Below, in pieces: positions 24,300 through 35,099 of a stretch of DNA of 64,000 bases; positions within the stretch are counted from its first letter, which is position 1, and each line of letters opens with the position of its first letter. The DNA is from Marsupella aquatica (taxonomy: Eukaryota > Marchantiophyta), in contig OZ316897.1 in assembly GCA_973895155.1 (NCBI GenBank), positions 7,874,001 to 7,938,000 on the forward strand. Direction: 5' to 3'. A model generated the notes under the pieces. It did not search any database, was not told where the DNA came from, and saw only the letters and a list, made by a program, of their open reading frames with translations. The translations under genes and the position numbers were made by a program.

Positions 24300-24775
24300 C
24301 ATCGCAAAACGTTCTAAATGCTCATCCTCGCAAATTTTGTGACATTTTGTCAATCGCAAATATGCGAACACACAATTTCCGCACGTTTGAGATGTGTTTA
24401 ATTTCGCAAATGTAGCGAACATAAATGTATCGCACTATTGAGAGAAAGAATGGCTCGCAATCTACCGATGTGTCCTAAATCGCAATCTGGCGATGATTTA
24501 AGCATCGCTACATTAGCGTTTGTCGGCGAATCGCAAACGCTCCTATAGTTCCTGCTTCACAAATATTGCGGTAGTATGGCATCGCAGTTTTGCGATGTTA
24601 AAAGAGTCGCAAAGTGCGAAGCTTTTGCGAAGGTCCAATTGCGAAGGTGTGGGCATGGAAAAGAGCGAAGATGTTGAGATGCGCGGCATTTCGCAACAAG
24701 GAGTTGGCCGATATTGTTTCCTTTGTTGCATGCGAGGGAGGGTGTTTCGCAAAAGAGGGTCATTGTGTTGTAGTG
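24300..24775. repeat. Right subterminal TTTGCGA-type motif array of the CACTA element
   Basis: Repeated TCGCAAA, TTTGCGA and GCGATG motifs in both orientations run up to the right terminus, mirroring the left arm. The density is highest at 24480-24760. Confidence 0.75.
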
Positions 24776-26387
24776 GGAGAATTTCAATGCCAGACACAGG
24801 GTTGGGAAGAAGACCAGGATTGGTGGTCGATACATTTACAAGCATGGCAGCAGTCCTAGTAGAGTATGGTTTCCCAATCATGGATGGACAGAATCTGAGC
24901 AAGAGATTTGGGAGTTACGTTGACATGTATAGGAAGGCTTTGTAAATGCAGAACTCTAGTAGTGGAGGATTGATAGAAGAGGAGTTTCAAACTGGTATGA
25001 TGATTCAAGGGAAACTGGAGAAGATGTGCCCCCATTTTGACAGAATGCACATGATTTATGGAGAATGGGCAAATGTGGCAACACCAGGTAGTTTCAACTA
25101 GGGATTTTGCAATTCTGGGCTGATTATTCTTGAGGACACTACTGATGCAACGAACAACATTGAGAGTGAATTTGACAATTCTGAGCCCCATGATTTTGAA
25201 GCCACACACATACTCACAGGTATTAATCAACAAAGAGCTAGTCTATTTTAAATCTGTCTTATGTTTGTAAAGCAAGTTGATTGATGCCATTATTTTGCAC
25301 TCATTGTCACAGATGGGCCAGCAGAGGTTGATGATGAACCATCTCCACCTGCTGATCTAGTGAGAATGTTGTGTCACCAGCTCCCGTGATTGATCCCCAA
25401 GAGGAAACTTCTGTGCAGTAGCAACAAACTCCCTTGGTTGGCACAAAGGAATACTCTAGAACTTCCTAGCATATAAGGAAGTGCTCCTCTTGTAGACCCC
25501 GTTGTAGACTCAAGCTCATTGTTGAGGGAGCAAGCTAGTTGCTAAATGGAGCATTCTTGGAGAACTTGTACTTGGAGGCTTGGTGTGGCTATGGTGGCCA
25601 AAACTTACTAAAGCTCCGGTGCCAATAGAATATTGGCCAGAACCATCGTCAAACCCCATTGCAGAGGCCATCACAGTCCATTGGTGCACCACAAAGGTCT
25701 AATCCAAATGTAGCAGCGCGTAATGATCACAAAGCTCGTGCAAATAGGAGGTTAGAGAACCAGGGTAGCACAACATTAAAGAACAACCTAGCATCAGTTT
25801 ATTAGGACCTGTAGGTGCAGAGACAAATCAGGATTCCGGAAGGAACTAATCGGGTCCAAAGATAAGTGGAAAAAAGCTCCAAATTTATAATTTATAAAGC
25901 TTCAAATTTAGTAGAGAAATGCAAAAATATGATCACCTTATCTCTTGTGTATAAATAGTGAAGGTTGGGGTTTATTCCAAATGGCAAAATACAAGTTCAC
26001 AATTGAAGTATGTGAATGTACTTTCCTATATGTACTCACTACTATTTGCAACTAACTATATACTTCTACAACTCAATTACACTTGTGCTTTCAATGACTG
26101 CTAAGTTGATGCTATTCGTCATTGAGGAAACCTCCAGGCCCACTGTTGAATTCCAATGTATGTTGCATCACACGCCTCTGCAATGCCCGACCTGCAACTC
26201 AGGATGCCTCATTCTGAGCTATAGTGGCACCTGTCTCTTCTCTCATGTTCTATGAGTCCCCACTCCCTGCCTCATCAAAATCCATCAATTCCAACGGGCA
26301 TAATTCCATATCTTCCTGTCTCCAATCATCCTTCATGAACAAAACAAAATTGTGCAGCAATGTGCACACTCTAATCCAACGGCACAT

Positions 26388-27569
26388 TCATACATTGTCC
26401 TTTTTCTTGTTCAGTTGTGTCCTTATCTCCTTGAGTGAAAACCATTGAGATTTTAGGACACCAATGTAGTGTTCATTCATGTATTGTGTTTTTGACACAC
26501 AAGTGTTGAATTGTTCTTTGTCTCTTTGTTGATATGTATTCTTATAACTTGCTACCATGTGTAGAGCATTAACATATCCAACGTCCCCCATGATATATTG
26601 ACCTTCATCAAAATATGAGTTTGAATGGATCTCAGCCCATAGTTGTGATTGCTTCAGACATGTAATGTCTTGGCAAGAACCTGGCATTCCTACCACAGCC
26701 CCCAACAGAATTTAGAGACATGCAAAAAGATCCACTGGAGCAACACTATTTGTCCAATTCAAGCTAAAACATTCCAAGCTTGATACAAAATAGATATAAC
26801 TCATCAGAATAGACACAAGTTATCTTCCTCCTATGGTCACATACTACTTGAGCATTGATTGAATACCTTGATTTTTGATCAGAGTAACATTCCCCCATCA
26901 ATCGCTGGGCGTTGTGAAAGAGGCAGTAATGTGCCAACAATCACCCCCACAGCCTGGAAAACCTGTTTCGGAAAATTCACTTGTCTTGGCAAATTATGTT
27001 GAAATGGTAATCCTCTCCTCTGTGTTTGGCCAGGCCACGTAATAAGCAAGGGCACTTTCCAGTGCTGCCACACCCTAGTTGTATAGTTGACACAACTACC
27101 AACATTGAGACCCCAAAGGAGCAAGGTTCGTCTCAAGCAAACTCCATTGCCATAGTGTCCTAACCTGTCCAAACAAGTTACCAATTGAAGAGAAACGGGG
27201 GCCTGATCATGCAAGGAGTTGTTACTGAACATTGGGTGTGCGCATCTCTATTAAAGTCACGAGCTGGAAGAAGGCCTTTTTATCCATCCGACACATTTGT
27301 CTAAACAAATCAGGTGACAAAACATGCCTGAAAAAATCATCAACAAACTGTTTGGATTGAACTCTTTTGGTCCGAGGTAAGAACCTTTGGCTTTCTATTA
27401 CAAAATTCAACTCCAACCATTCACCAGGTTTGGCCCCAATATCAGTGGGATCAGTGACCCCAGCTTCAAAATTGCTCGATGAGTCCAAGTCCATGATAGA
27501 ATCACTTACGGTGGAATTGAAAGCACTTTCATCACTACTGCTGGCTGAGCCGTCAGAGCTAGTGGACAT
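26388..27569 (-). pseudogene. Harbinger-1 DDE transposase, broken
   Basis: The minus-strand N-terminal part (27569-27222) is acidic, then has FVDDFFRHVLSPDLFRQM and FFQLVTLIE. A one-base shift near 27233 moves it to the frame of FSNNSLHDQAPVSLQL and LDRLGHYGNGVC. Further shifts and a TAA follow around 26985-27060. The region that normally carries the first catalytic aspartate reads VGVIVGTLLPLSQRP: a Val stands where VIDGT is expected. The C-terminal block (26705-26388) contains VVGMPGSCQDITC and YFDEGQYIMGDVGY, typical of the later catalytic part of DDE_Tnp_4 enzymes, and continues with HNFVLFMKDD-like sequence below 26388. Dead transposase; family call is good. Confidence 0.8.
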
Positions 27570-27900
27570 GAAGTCCTCATCCTTGTTGGAACTTACACAA
27601 AGAATGTTGGAATAAAGCTGTGATCAAACCCATTTTAGACATTGTTGTCGATTGGAGACTTTCGGCATGTTCACAGTGAATGGATATAAGGAAGTTGCAT
27701 CAAATGCACACCATGCCCATGTAGCTCTCATTCATTTGCAGAATTGCACACCGTTCACAAAAAGTATCTGACATCTAAGATGGAGCTCCCCACAGGAGTT
27801 TGCATTTATAATTATATAAAAGCGGCATAAGCCTACAAAATGATGCACCCAATGTGCTCTGACAACACAATGGTTGCACAACTATCAACCTTCAATGCCC

Positions 27901-28449
27901 TCAATCACTGTTCTCAATTTCTGCTGACTGAATGGCTTTGCAGAGATCCTCAAGCAAGCCCTTTCTTGGAGTTGACTTCATGGCTTTCGTTGGTGTGTTG
28001 GGAACCGGCTGTTCAGGAGTGGACAACCCTCTCAACATGGCAGGAAGGGCAACTTTTGCGGCATCCAACAAAGTCAAATATGTTGCAGAAACCCCTTTAT
28101 TAGAGGACCGAAGATGAATCTTGACTCGTGGGGTGCTCTCCATTATGGATGTCACATATGCAAGTTGTTTAGTCTCAAAGCAAGACCTAAAGTTTGCAAC
28201 AATACATCCAAGCAAAACAATAGCTGAATCCCACAAATTCACATGAAGAGGAGGAACACTTGGATAAATGGCATCAAAACAAATCACTTGGAATCTGTAT
28301 TGGGAAGTGCCTAGTAGGTTATGACCGCAATGAGACCCAAACTCAAGGGATTTTGCACAGGAAAGTCCACCAGGAAACCTATATGGGCAGGCTGCATAAA
28401 GAAATTTATGTGGGAATGGATTGGGGGCCACAAAATTGGCAATCCACAC
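27901..28449 (-). CDS. Third Harbinger-1 open frame, unrecognised
   Basis: An uninterrupted minus-strand frame of about 180 codons upstream of the transposase. It contains YAACPYRFPGGLSCAKSLEF, VPPLHVNLWDSAIVLLG and TSIMESTPRVKIHLRSS, ending with a Thr/Pro/Lys-rich tail. I do not recognise it. Its open length inside an otherwise decayed element suggests past selection or a young third protein. No start codon is evident at the beginning, so it may be an internal exon. Confidence 0.35.
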   Translation of the reverse strand: MWIANFVAPNPFPHKFLYAACPYRFPGGLSCAKSLEFGSHCGHNLLGTSQYRFQVICFDAIYPSVPPLHVNLWDSAIVLLGCIVANFRSCFETKQLAYVTSIMESTPRVKIHLRSSNKGVSATYLTLLDAAKVALPAMLRGLSTPEQPVPNTPTKAMKSTPRKGLLEDLCKAIQSAEIENSD

Positions 28450-29247
28450 TATAGAGGTGGATAAGAGATGGTCTGATCACTCGGCCTAAACTCCTCCACA
28501 TCTGAGAGACAAGTCCACTTAGCCATAAATTATCTTCCTGTCAAAAAAATGGCAGACATCAATTGGGAACCCATAGGAAACCTAGACCTGGAAGAGGCAA
28601 TCCAGGAAGCACGAAGAACGTGACAATGAATTGTCCATTGCCTTAGATTGATAGTCTAACTAAAAATGGCCAAAATAGTAGGCTGAGAAATGGAGATGCA
28701 CCTTTCTGCACTTTGGAGCGACCAGCTTCAAAATCTGGATAGTGTCCTATTCTGTAGGAATTGCACGCAAACTCCTCAAGCAAATGTAAGTCCTGAAATC
28801 AATTCACATCAATTTCCCACCGGGAATTGCATTGAGCCCTAAATTAGTCTGTCACGTATCTAACATCAGCATTTCCATTCAACAGCTTTCAATCAATCCT
28901 GCTATTCACAATAACATCAACCAATCAAACCTGAAATCACTATAGAACAAAAGGCTACAGAACCAAACTAAGCAAACTTGAACCGAACTAAGAAAACTAT
29001 CTCAGACAGATTTTTGGACCCATCCTCAATGCAAAGTCCAAAGTCCTATGCAATGTGCATTCTATGTCAACATCGAGGCTTGAGGAGAATGAAAGACAAA
29101 ATGGCACCAGAGAAAATCTCTCAGCAACACCACGCAAACTTAGCTCGCATCCTCACGTTCGTATGAGCAACATGTCATAAAGGTAGGCCTCATCAACTAA
29201 GCTCATGCACAAAGCTCAAGCTCACTCGTTGAAGTTCAAACTGCCAT

Positions 29248-29450
29248 GCCTCGCGGTGCTCTCATCAACATGCTTGGCCTCGGCGCCTTGCAGTGTTCTC
29301 ATTGACCTGCTTGTGAGGATTTGCCTTGATGCCTCGCGGTGTTCTCGTTGACCTGCTTTGCCTCGGCGGCTCGCAGTGTTCTCATTGACCTGCTTGTGAG
29401 GATTCGCCTTGACGCCTCGCGGTGTTCTTGTCGACCTGCTTTGCGAGGTT
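29248..29450. repeat. Tandem repeat, about 82-bp period with half-unit substructure
   Basis: CCTCGCGGTG begins near 29249, 29332 and 29414. Each 82-bp unit is two related halves of about 41 bp that share TGTTCTCATTGACCTGCTT or variants. GC-rich compared with surroundings and close to the right end of Harbinger-1. Confidence 0.8.
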
Positions 29451-30351
29451 TAGACTAAGGTTTTAGACGGGCAGGGGTAGCGAGTAACGGTCAAAAAATA
29501 AGCAACAGCCATCAGCAAAAGCCTACTGGTCGCCCATCATTTTTTTGTCTGGGGCCGTTCCAAAGCAAACCTGGGCAAGAACATTTGGTCGCAACTTCAA
29601 TATTGAGTCCCCCTATTAGGTCTCCAAAACACAATTTTCTGGGTTGCGGGCAAATGGAAATAAACTGGTGATGCCCTCAATTCAAAGTAGGGGTTGGTCA
29701 AGTTGAGGGTTGAGGGCCCTTTGAGGGCTAATGGAATACACAACTTAGGACAGTATTCCATCAGCCCTCAAAGCCTCCTTTGAGGGTTTCGCGCAGATCT
29801 CCACACTCCTGGGAGAGTATCGTAGCCATTTGTCAAGTGAGGGCAACCCTCCAATACCAAATGAGAGTGGATGGCCCAGCAAGCCTTCCACTCTGTTTTG
29901 TGGGCCCTCACGATGACCGGTGCAATCGGGAACCAAGTCGACATAGCATTTGTGACTGACTACTGTCGGTCTGTAGTCAGTCGGACGACGGGGAACCCTA
30001 AACCCTAAACACATCACATCGACCTGAAGCAAGCAAATTCATGGCGCTACCGTGATTATTTGGGTTTCTTTACTGAATTTGACGTGCAACTGAATGGAGA
30101 TTGCGGCGAATACATCCTTGTTGGGGGAAATTGCTATGCACTCACACATTCGAGTCTTCAACCTTGCAAGAATCCTCACATTCGACAGAAGGAATTCACT
30201 GGAGGTGGTTGTTGGTAAATGTTTGCTTTCTACTCTCTGTTGTTGTGGAATGAATGTTGTCAATTCAAGCCTTCATTCTGTCTTTGTATGTCGTCATCTT
30301 TGTGCTGATTGTTCTCTAGGTTCTTTCAGGGAATTCTGTGGAAATTTCACT

Positions 30352-31474
30352 ATGCGATCAAGTTCCTTTGCAGATTCTACGTTTTCCGGAACAATGTCAA
30401 CTCAAGCGACCACTGGAAGTGATGAAAGCGGAGTAGAAGATTCAAACCATGGAGCTAGTGGAGTAGGAGCTCCTAGGAATGACAATTTCAATGGTTGACC
30501 TCCTCCACATAGTGCAGCTGGTGCGAGAGCAGCTGGAAATCAAAATTTGAATACCAGCAATGATCTGAGCTCCAGTAGGCAATGTCCGAAACTCCATGAA
30601 TTGTGTCTGTTGATTTTAGTTAAGCGCATGGAACATGAAGCCTCTTTGAATCATTCATCAAGGGACAGGATAAAAACCGCAGCTCAGAAGTGGAGGGAAA
30701 TTCAATCTGCCATGGCCAAAGAAGGGGTGTTGAGGCAGGCAATGCAGATGGAGAAACGTTGGGAAAGACTAGTGATCGACTTCAAGAAAGTGTATGATTA
30801 CCAAAACCACGTAGGGAGCGGACAAGAGAGCTACTAAGAACTGGGGAGTGTCGACAGGAAAGACAAGAAACTCCCGGTGAATTTTGCCCATGAGCTTTTT
30901 CAGAACTTGGAGTGTTGGATGGGCACACATAGGGCTCTCAACCCATCACCAAACCAGGTCGTGGACAATGGAGATGTTCACAAAGACAACACGCAACAAG
31001 TTGGGGAATTCATGTCAGAACACACGACACCATTCACAAATACAACCACCCTAGGAGACGATGTGGAAGACAACTCTCCACCATCACATCCAATGGAAGC
31101 ATCATCGGCAGAAGGTGATGGCCAGCAAAGGATGCCATCAACTGGAGAACATAATGGGCAGCACCCGGGGCAGCACCGAAGGACGCCATCAAATGGAGAA
31201 CATGATGGGCAGCAGCGAACGCCACCATCCGGAAGTCAATATACAGGGGTGAAGAAAAGTCAAAGAGATAAACTAGATGACCAATTCAAGATGACAACTA
31301 CCAGTTTTTTAGATTATCTTGGTAAAGACTCTGAGATGAAATCGTTTCAAGAAGGAGAGGCATCACGAAGTTTTAGAGCACCAGTCAAAGACAACTGAGA
31401 CAATGTCGAATGCTATCAAAGGAATTGCAGATTCGATTCGCTTTTTTGCAACAGAAATGGCAAAAAAGAAATAG
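30352..31474 (+). pseudogene. Harbinger-2 Myb/trihelix-like partner protein, broken
   Basis: One frame runs from the ATG at 30352, with in-frame stops at 30496 (TGA) and about 30835 (TAG). The trihelix-like core reads KTAAQKWREIQSAMAKEG and MEKRWERLVIDFKKVYDYQ, with the regular Trp spacing of Myb/SANT helices. After a Gln/His/Pro-rich low-complexity linker, the C-terminal helix is found one frame over (ETMSNAIKGIADSIRFFATE) and stops at 31474. Such proteins bind Harbinger subterminal DNA and recruit the transposase. At least three lesions separate it from a working gene. Confidence 0.7.
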
Positions 31475-32053
31475 TCAGTTGCAAGCAAGGTTGCAAGTCC
31501 AGTTGCTGTTTCACTGAACTGAACGTAGATACTTTTCACTTAACTTTCGGATTGCAAAACCCCCGATGACAATCAGCTTATTCAACTGAAAGAGCAACAA
31601 AGCATTCAATGTTAACAAGCAGTGAAACTTGGCCACTGTGTACAGGTATATGCAAAATCTCTTTATAATTGGAGTGCACGAAGTTTATGAATGAGGACCT
31701 CATTGCATGTTGTAGATGCATTATAGTGTTCCATTCATCCTCCTGACATGCTTACAAAATTTGAGAGCTATAGATTGTTGAAAACGGAGCCCCCATCTCT
31801 ACTAGTTTGTTGTCCATACAAAATTGCTACCCAAAACTACAAAATAAACCTCGTTGCTACTCTGCAAAATAACTTCAAAACTTTTATTGGACCCTTGCAC
31901 CGGGTTGTGTGCTCTCGAATTTGTTCGACAACGTGCACAAAACATTTCACTTGGCATCCAACAATCGCTTGAACAGGGTGAGGGATACTGCCATCGGTAT
32001 CCCCCATGTTTCACACCATCTCCGGAGCTGCCATCACTGTCATGTTGCCCCTC

Positions 32054-32395
32054 TCAAGCTTCCCGCTCCCGCTCCTCTTCTCTATTCCAAATGTTTGTCA
32101 ACCTTCGCCTGACTACCCCTTTCCTTCTGGACTTGTACTTCTTCACTACAGCCAATGGGCCGATGCGGCCATATGGTGACTGTGGTTTTGGCTGAGGTGC
32201 GTTGGTAGCCTCCTTCCCATCATCTTCTTTCTGCACACCCACATCATTTCCCAACTTTGAGCCTTTGTCGTTTGAAAGTGTAGCACTATCTGACGATATC
32301 TCAATGACCTCGTGATTTGCATTGGAGTCCAGACTTGTATGCCCAACTCCACTTCCAAGACGGGTAGCACGAGAAAAAACAATTTTTGGAGGCAT
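32054..32395 (-). CDS. Small basic open frame in Harbinger-2, unrecognised
   Basis: About 113 codons starting with an ATG (MPPKIVFSRATRLG). It has a Ser/Asp-rich acidic middle (VIEISSDSATLSNDKG), a proline-glutamine patch and a basic end (KKYKSRRKGVVRRRL). The pattern suggests a SUMO-interacting-like or nuclear adaptor protein, but no domain is recognised. It may be a third Harbinger gene or captured host sequence. Confidence 0.3.
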   Translation of the reverse strand: MPPKIVFSRATRLGSGVGHTSLDSNANHEVIEISSDSATLSNDKGSKLGNDVGVQKEDDGKEATNAPQPKPQSPYGRIGPLAVVKKYKSRRKGVVRRRLTNIWNREEEREREA

Positions 32396-33076
32396 ATTGA
32401 ATCCACAGCAACTGAAGACTGCAACAACGAGACGACGTGATCGCTAGCTGATACCGCAAATTAAAATGCACTGTCTCCTTAAAATCCAAAACCTACTCCC
32501 ACCTTTTTCGCAAAAACAAATGGCAGCTGAATGAGGTGACTCCCCACAAAACAATTGCATACAATTGAACACTAAGAGAGGCAGAGCACACAATCGACAG
32601 CTAACCAGAAAGCGAGCAAGTGTGACAAGACCCTAATAAGTAGCTCTCCACCAAGTGCAACCAAGTGCGAGTAAAGATTTGCACAGACTGCTCAATATCT
32701 ATACTGGTCCCAAGAATGTGTTCATTGCTTTCTCTCCCTCACGCAACCAGTCACGTGAAACTGTCACAAGAGATGCGCAAACAACGAGGTGCCTGGCTTT
32801 ACTGCACCTCGCGCAAGCGGGAGCGTGAGAATCTAATTTTGATGTGACTTGCCCCTCGGTACTTGCCCCTCGGTACTTGCAAATCCATGAATGAGTCCTG
32901 ACATTGCGTACTTTAATGAATGTCGAAGACTATGGGAACCAACTTATGGTACAGATTTTCCCTTGCCCCTTTCATCAATTCCTCCAATGTAAAATCATGT
33001 GAAGATGTGACCTACCCCTCGGTATTTGACAGCCCCAATAATGAGTCTATTGACAATTCAAATGTACTGGACTATG

Positions 33077-34467
33077 TTACACTCTTCTATTTCTTTTGTG
33101 TTGATCAGAAAACCAGACCTCATTCAATAAATTGTCCCGTGCCTCAGGGCCCCCTTCCATATATTCTCTACGAGGGACATGGACTCCATTGTATCCTCCC
33201 GGATGGGCAGTGATACCATGGAGTAAATCAGGGCAAAAAGACTCGCCTCTCTCAATCAGAAAATTATGTAAAAGACAACAAGAATAGATCATTGGCCCAA
33301 TTCTTTCCTTTCTAGGTTTCCACAAAATTCGACTCAGAATCCGCCAGGTTGCTTTCAGCTGCCCAAAAGCTCTTTCAACTGCCATCCTACTTTGTGAGTG
33401 CCGGTAGTTCCACCAATCATGCTCTGCTGCAATCCCCCGTGTGAACGGCACCATTAACCATGGATACAAGGGGTAACCCGCATCGCCGAGTATGTATTCT
33501 CTCAAAACTGACTCTCCATCTTGACAGTGATATTCCAAGCCGTGCAACTTGGTTCGTCTATATTCAACATCCCTAAAAAAAGTTGACACTCTGAGTAGGC
33601 TCGTGTCCTAAATGCTACCGGGCCATCCAGCCACAACATCCAAAAACCTGAGTTTCAAATCAACAATAGCTTGCATAGAAACTGAAGTTTTTTTCTTGAA
33701 ATCATAATAGTCTTGGCTACGCTCTGCTAAAGGTAACTCCACAGGAAAGTGTGTGCCATCGATTGCACCACAGCAATTGGGGAATCCCCAACGTCCAAGG
33801 AATTGTCTTTTGACATCCTCCAATTCTAGTCCGACTGGCCATTTGATAAGCCGTCTGCCTCGGTTATTAACAGCTTGAATGAACTTCCAAGTTACCTTGA
33901 TCACAGTGGAGCAAGAAACCCCGAACAACTCTGCAATTCCAAGAAACTGATCTCCAATGGAAAGTCTCCGTAGGGAAATTAATTGCTACTTGGTCTCTGT
34001 ACCGACAGTCGTCTATTTGGCAAACTATAGAATGCTAGTGGTGGATTTGTGACCATTTCATCGTGTACCATCTCGCAGATGGCATCAAATGTACTGGGGC
34101 TGACACGGAAGAATTCTTTAAACCTATCAGGATCGTCATAAGGTACGCAATCAATAAAGAGATAAAACCATTGAATGCTCCGTGGTTTGATGTACCACCT
34201 GGATTCAATCTCCCTTTTCATCATGAAAAAGCTTCGGATAACTTGAATGAATAACCAGACTGTCTTCCATTCTGTGTCACTCCCACGTCGCCTCTTTCTT
34301 GACATCATCATGTTGCTGCTTCGCCCAGAATGTAACGGCCCATATATGGTTCCAGTCATAACCGAAACAGCAAGTGAGGCAGCCACTGCTGCATTGGTAA
34401 TTACAAAAGCAACCATGGATTCCAATGTTGTCATTGTTGAACCATTGTCTTCATGAGTTGAATCCAT
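33077..34467 (-). pseudogene. HARBI1-type transposase of Harbinger-2, broken by stops
   Basis: The minus-strand start is the ATG at 34467. The N-terminal helix-turn-helix region includes FFRVSPSTFDAICEMV and FYSLPNRRLSVQ. Near 33980 a frameshift plus a TAG leads into LRRLSIGDQFLGIAELFG. The DDE core is readable: GAIDGTHFPVELP holds the first Asp, LDVVAGWPGS precedes the second (the expected HD is replaced by a TAG at about 33609), and ILGDAGYPLYPWLMVPF and AVERAFGQLKATWRIL hold later conserved residues, including the Glu. The frame then runs to a TGA at 33077. Family call is secure; inactive as it stands. Confidence 0.9.
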
Positions 34468-34774
34468 CAATTCATAACCACTATCAAGGTTTCTGCAAGA
34501 CTCGTTCCCTTTGGTTTTGGCTGACGTGCCCCTTGGTAATTACAAATCCTCCCTGTGCCGTAGTAGTGTCAACTTTCGCTGTCACGGTTCACCGTTACTT
34601 GTTGCCCGTCCGCCGTCGGTTTCCTAAACTGAAAATGTGTCAGGAAAGGGTCCGATGGAATGAACTTTGAGTTCACCCTCAAACACAAAAGGGGGCAAGT
34701 GCGTTTGAGGGTGAGGAAACACTCGAGGGCTGATGGAATACTGCCCTTAGATCAGTTTTCTTAATACGCAGATA

Positions 34775-34900
34775 AGAAGAGTGCATTGTAATAAATAGAA
34801 AAAATATTGTGACAAGAAGAGTGCATTGTAATAAATAGAAAAAAAAATTGCGACAAGGAGAGTGCATTGTAATAAATAGAAATTTTTTTGTGACAATGCA
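34775..34900. repeat. AT-rich tandem repeat, about 41-bp period, three copies
   Basis: The phrase agagtgcattgtaataaat recurs three times, each copy followed by an A- or T-run and then gtgacaa or gcgacaa. It lies immediately right of the Harbinger-2 terminus and 200 bp before the ICT1-like gene. Confidence 0.85.
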
Positions 34901-35099
34901 TCTATGATGCAATTATATCAAAAAAGAATGGTAACCCTAATATATACTAGTTTACCCACAAGCTTCCCAAAAAAACGGAACGCGGCCTTCTTGTTGTTGC
35001 TCAGTTAACCAATACCAGCGCAGCTATGGTGGGCGGAGTGCTCACGGCATCCCTTTAGTAGATCGATGATACACAATCGAAGCCAGAAGATTGAGAGGG

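Larger units (their letters stand above)
13587..24775. mobile_element. CACTA (EnSpm-type) DNA transposon, complete ends
   Basis: The element begins CACTACTACA at 13587 and ends in the reverse complement of CACTACAACA at 24775. GGA flanks both sides (13584-13586 and 24776-24778), the 3-bp duplication expected of CACTA elements. Subterminal sequence at both ends is crowded with TTTGCGA-type motifs in both orientations, like known TnpA binding arrays. Inside are a tnp2-family transposase on the minus strand, with DUF4218- and DUF4216-like C-terminal regions, and a basic, acidic-tailed accessory protein on the plus strand. The transposase is damaged by a nonsense codon, a frameshift and a LINE insertion. 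Length is 11,189 bp including the LINE. Confidence 0.92.
13426..25120 (+). pseudogene. Harbinger-1 Myb/SANT-like partner protein, split by the CACTA element
   Basis: Harbinger elements usually carry a Myb/trihelix-like protein that guides the transposase to the ends. The left part, 13426-13586, encodes KLKHEDYAKILDYIEARD. Joining across the CACTA with one GGA copy removed continues in frame as ENFNAR and onward from 24779. The later block with YGFPIMDGQNLSKRFGSYV lies in a different frame, and a TAA follows at about 24945. Downstream, KLEKMCPHFDRMHMIYGEW is still readable to about 25100. A further acidic exon (25311-25370, EVDDEPSPP) may belong to it. The gene is therefore interrupted by the insertion, a frameshift and stops. 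Family assignment rests on the helix-rich pattern and the Harbinger context. Confidence 0.6.
12844..29614. mobile_element. PIF/Harbinger-like DNA transposon (Harbinger-1), split by a CACTA insertion
   Basis: The left terminus AGGGGGACTCAATATTG at 12844 is matched by its exact reverse complement ending at 29614. ATT flanks both ends (12841-12843 and 29615-29617) as a 3-bp target duplication. Removing the CACTA and one GGA copy leaves about 5.6 kb, a normal size for an autonomous Harbinger. Contents: a Myb/SANT-like partner gene on the plus strand at the left, split by the CACTA; a DDE transposase on the minus strand (26388-27569); a third frame (27901-28449, minus); and a tandem repeat near the right end. 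All recognised genes are broken, so this copy is not autonomous. Stretches between these, such as 12844-13425 and 25450-26387, show no further coding sequence that I can support. Confidence 0.85.
29748..34746. mobile_element. PIF/Harbinger transposon (Harbinger-2), about 5.0 kb
   Basis: The left end carries CAGTATTCCATCAGCCCTC (first bases GGA) and the right end carries its reverse complement (last bases CCC). TTA flanks both sides (29745-29747 and 34747-34749), the canonical Harbinger duplication. Inside are a plus-strand Myb/trihelix-like partner gene, a small minus-strand frame at 32054-32395 and a minus-strand HARBI1-type transposase. Partner and transposase have in-frame stops, so the copy is not autonomous. 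It begins only 133 bp to the right of Harbinger-1. The stretches 29748-30351 and 32400-33076 hold no gene I can support. Confidence 0.9.
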
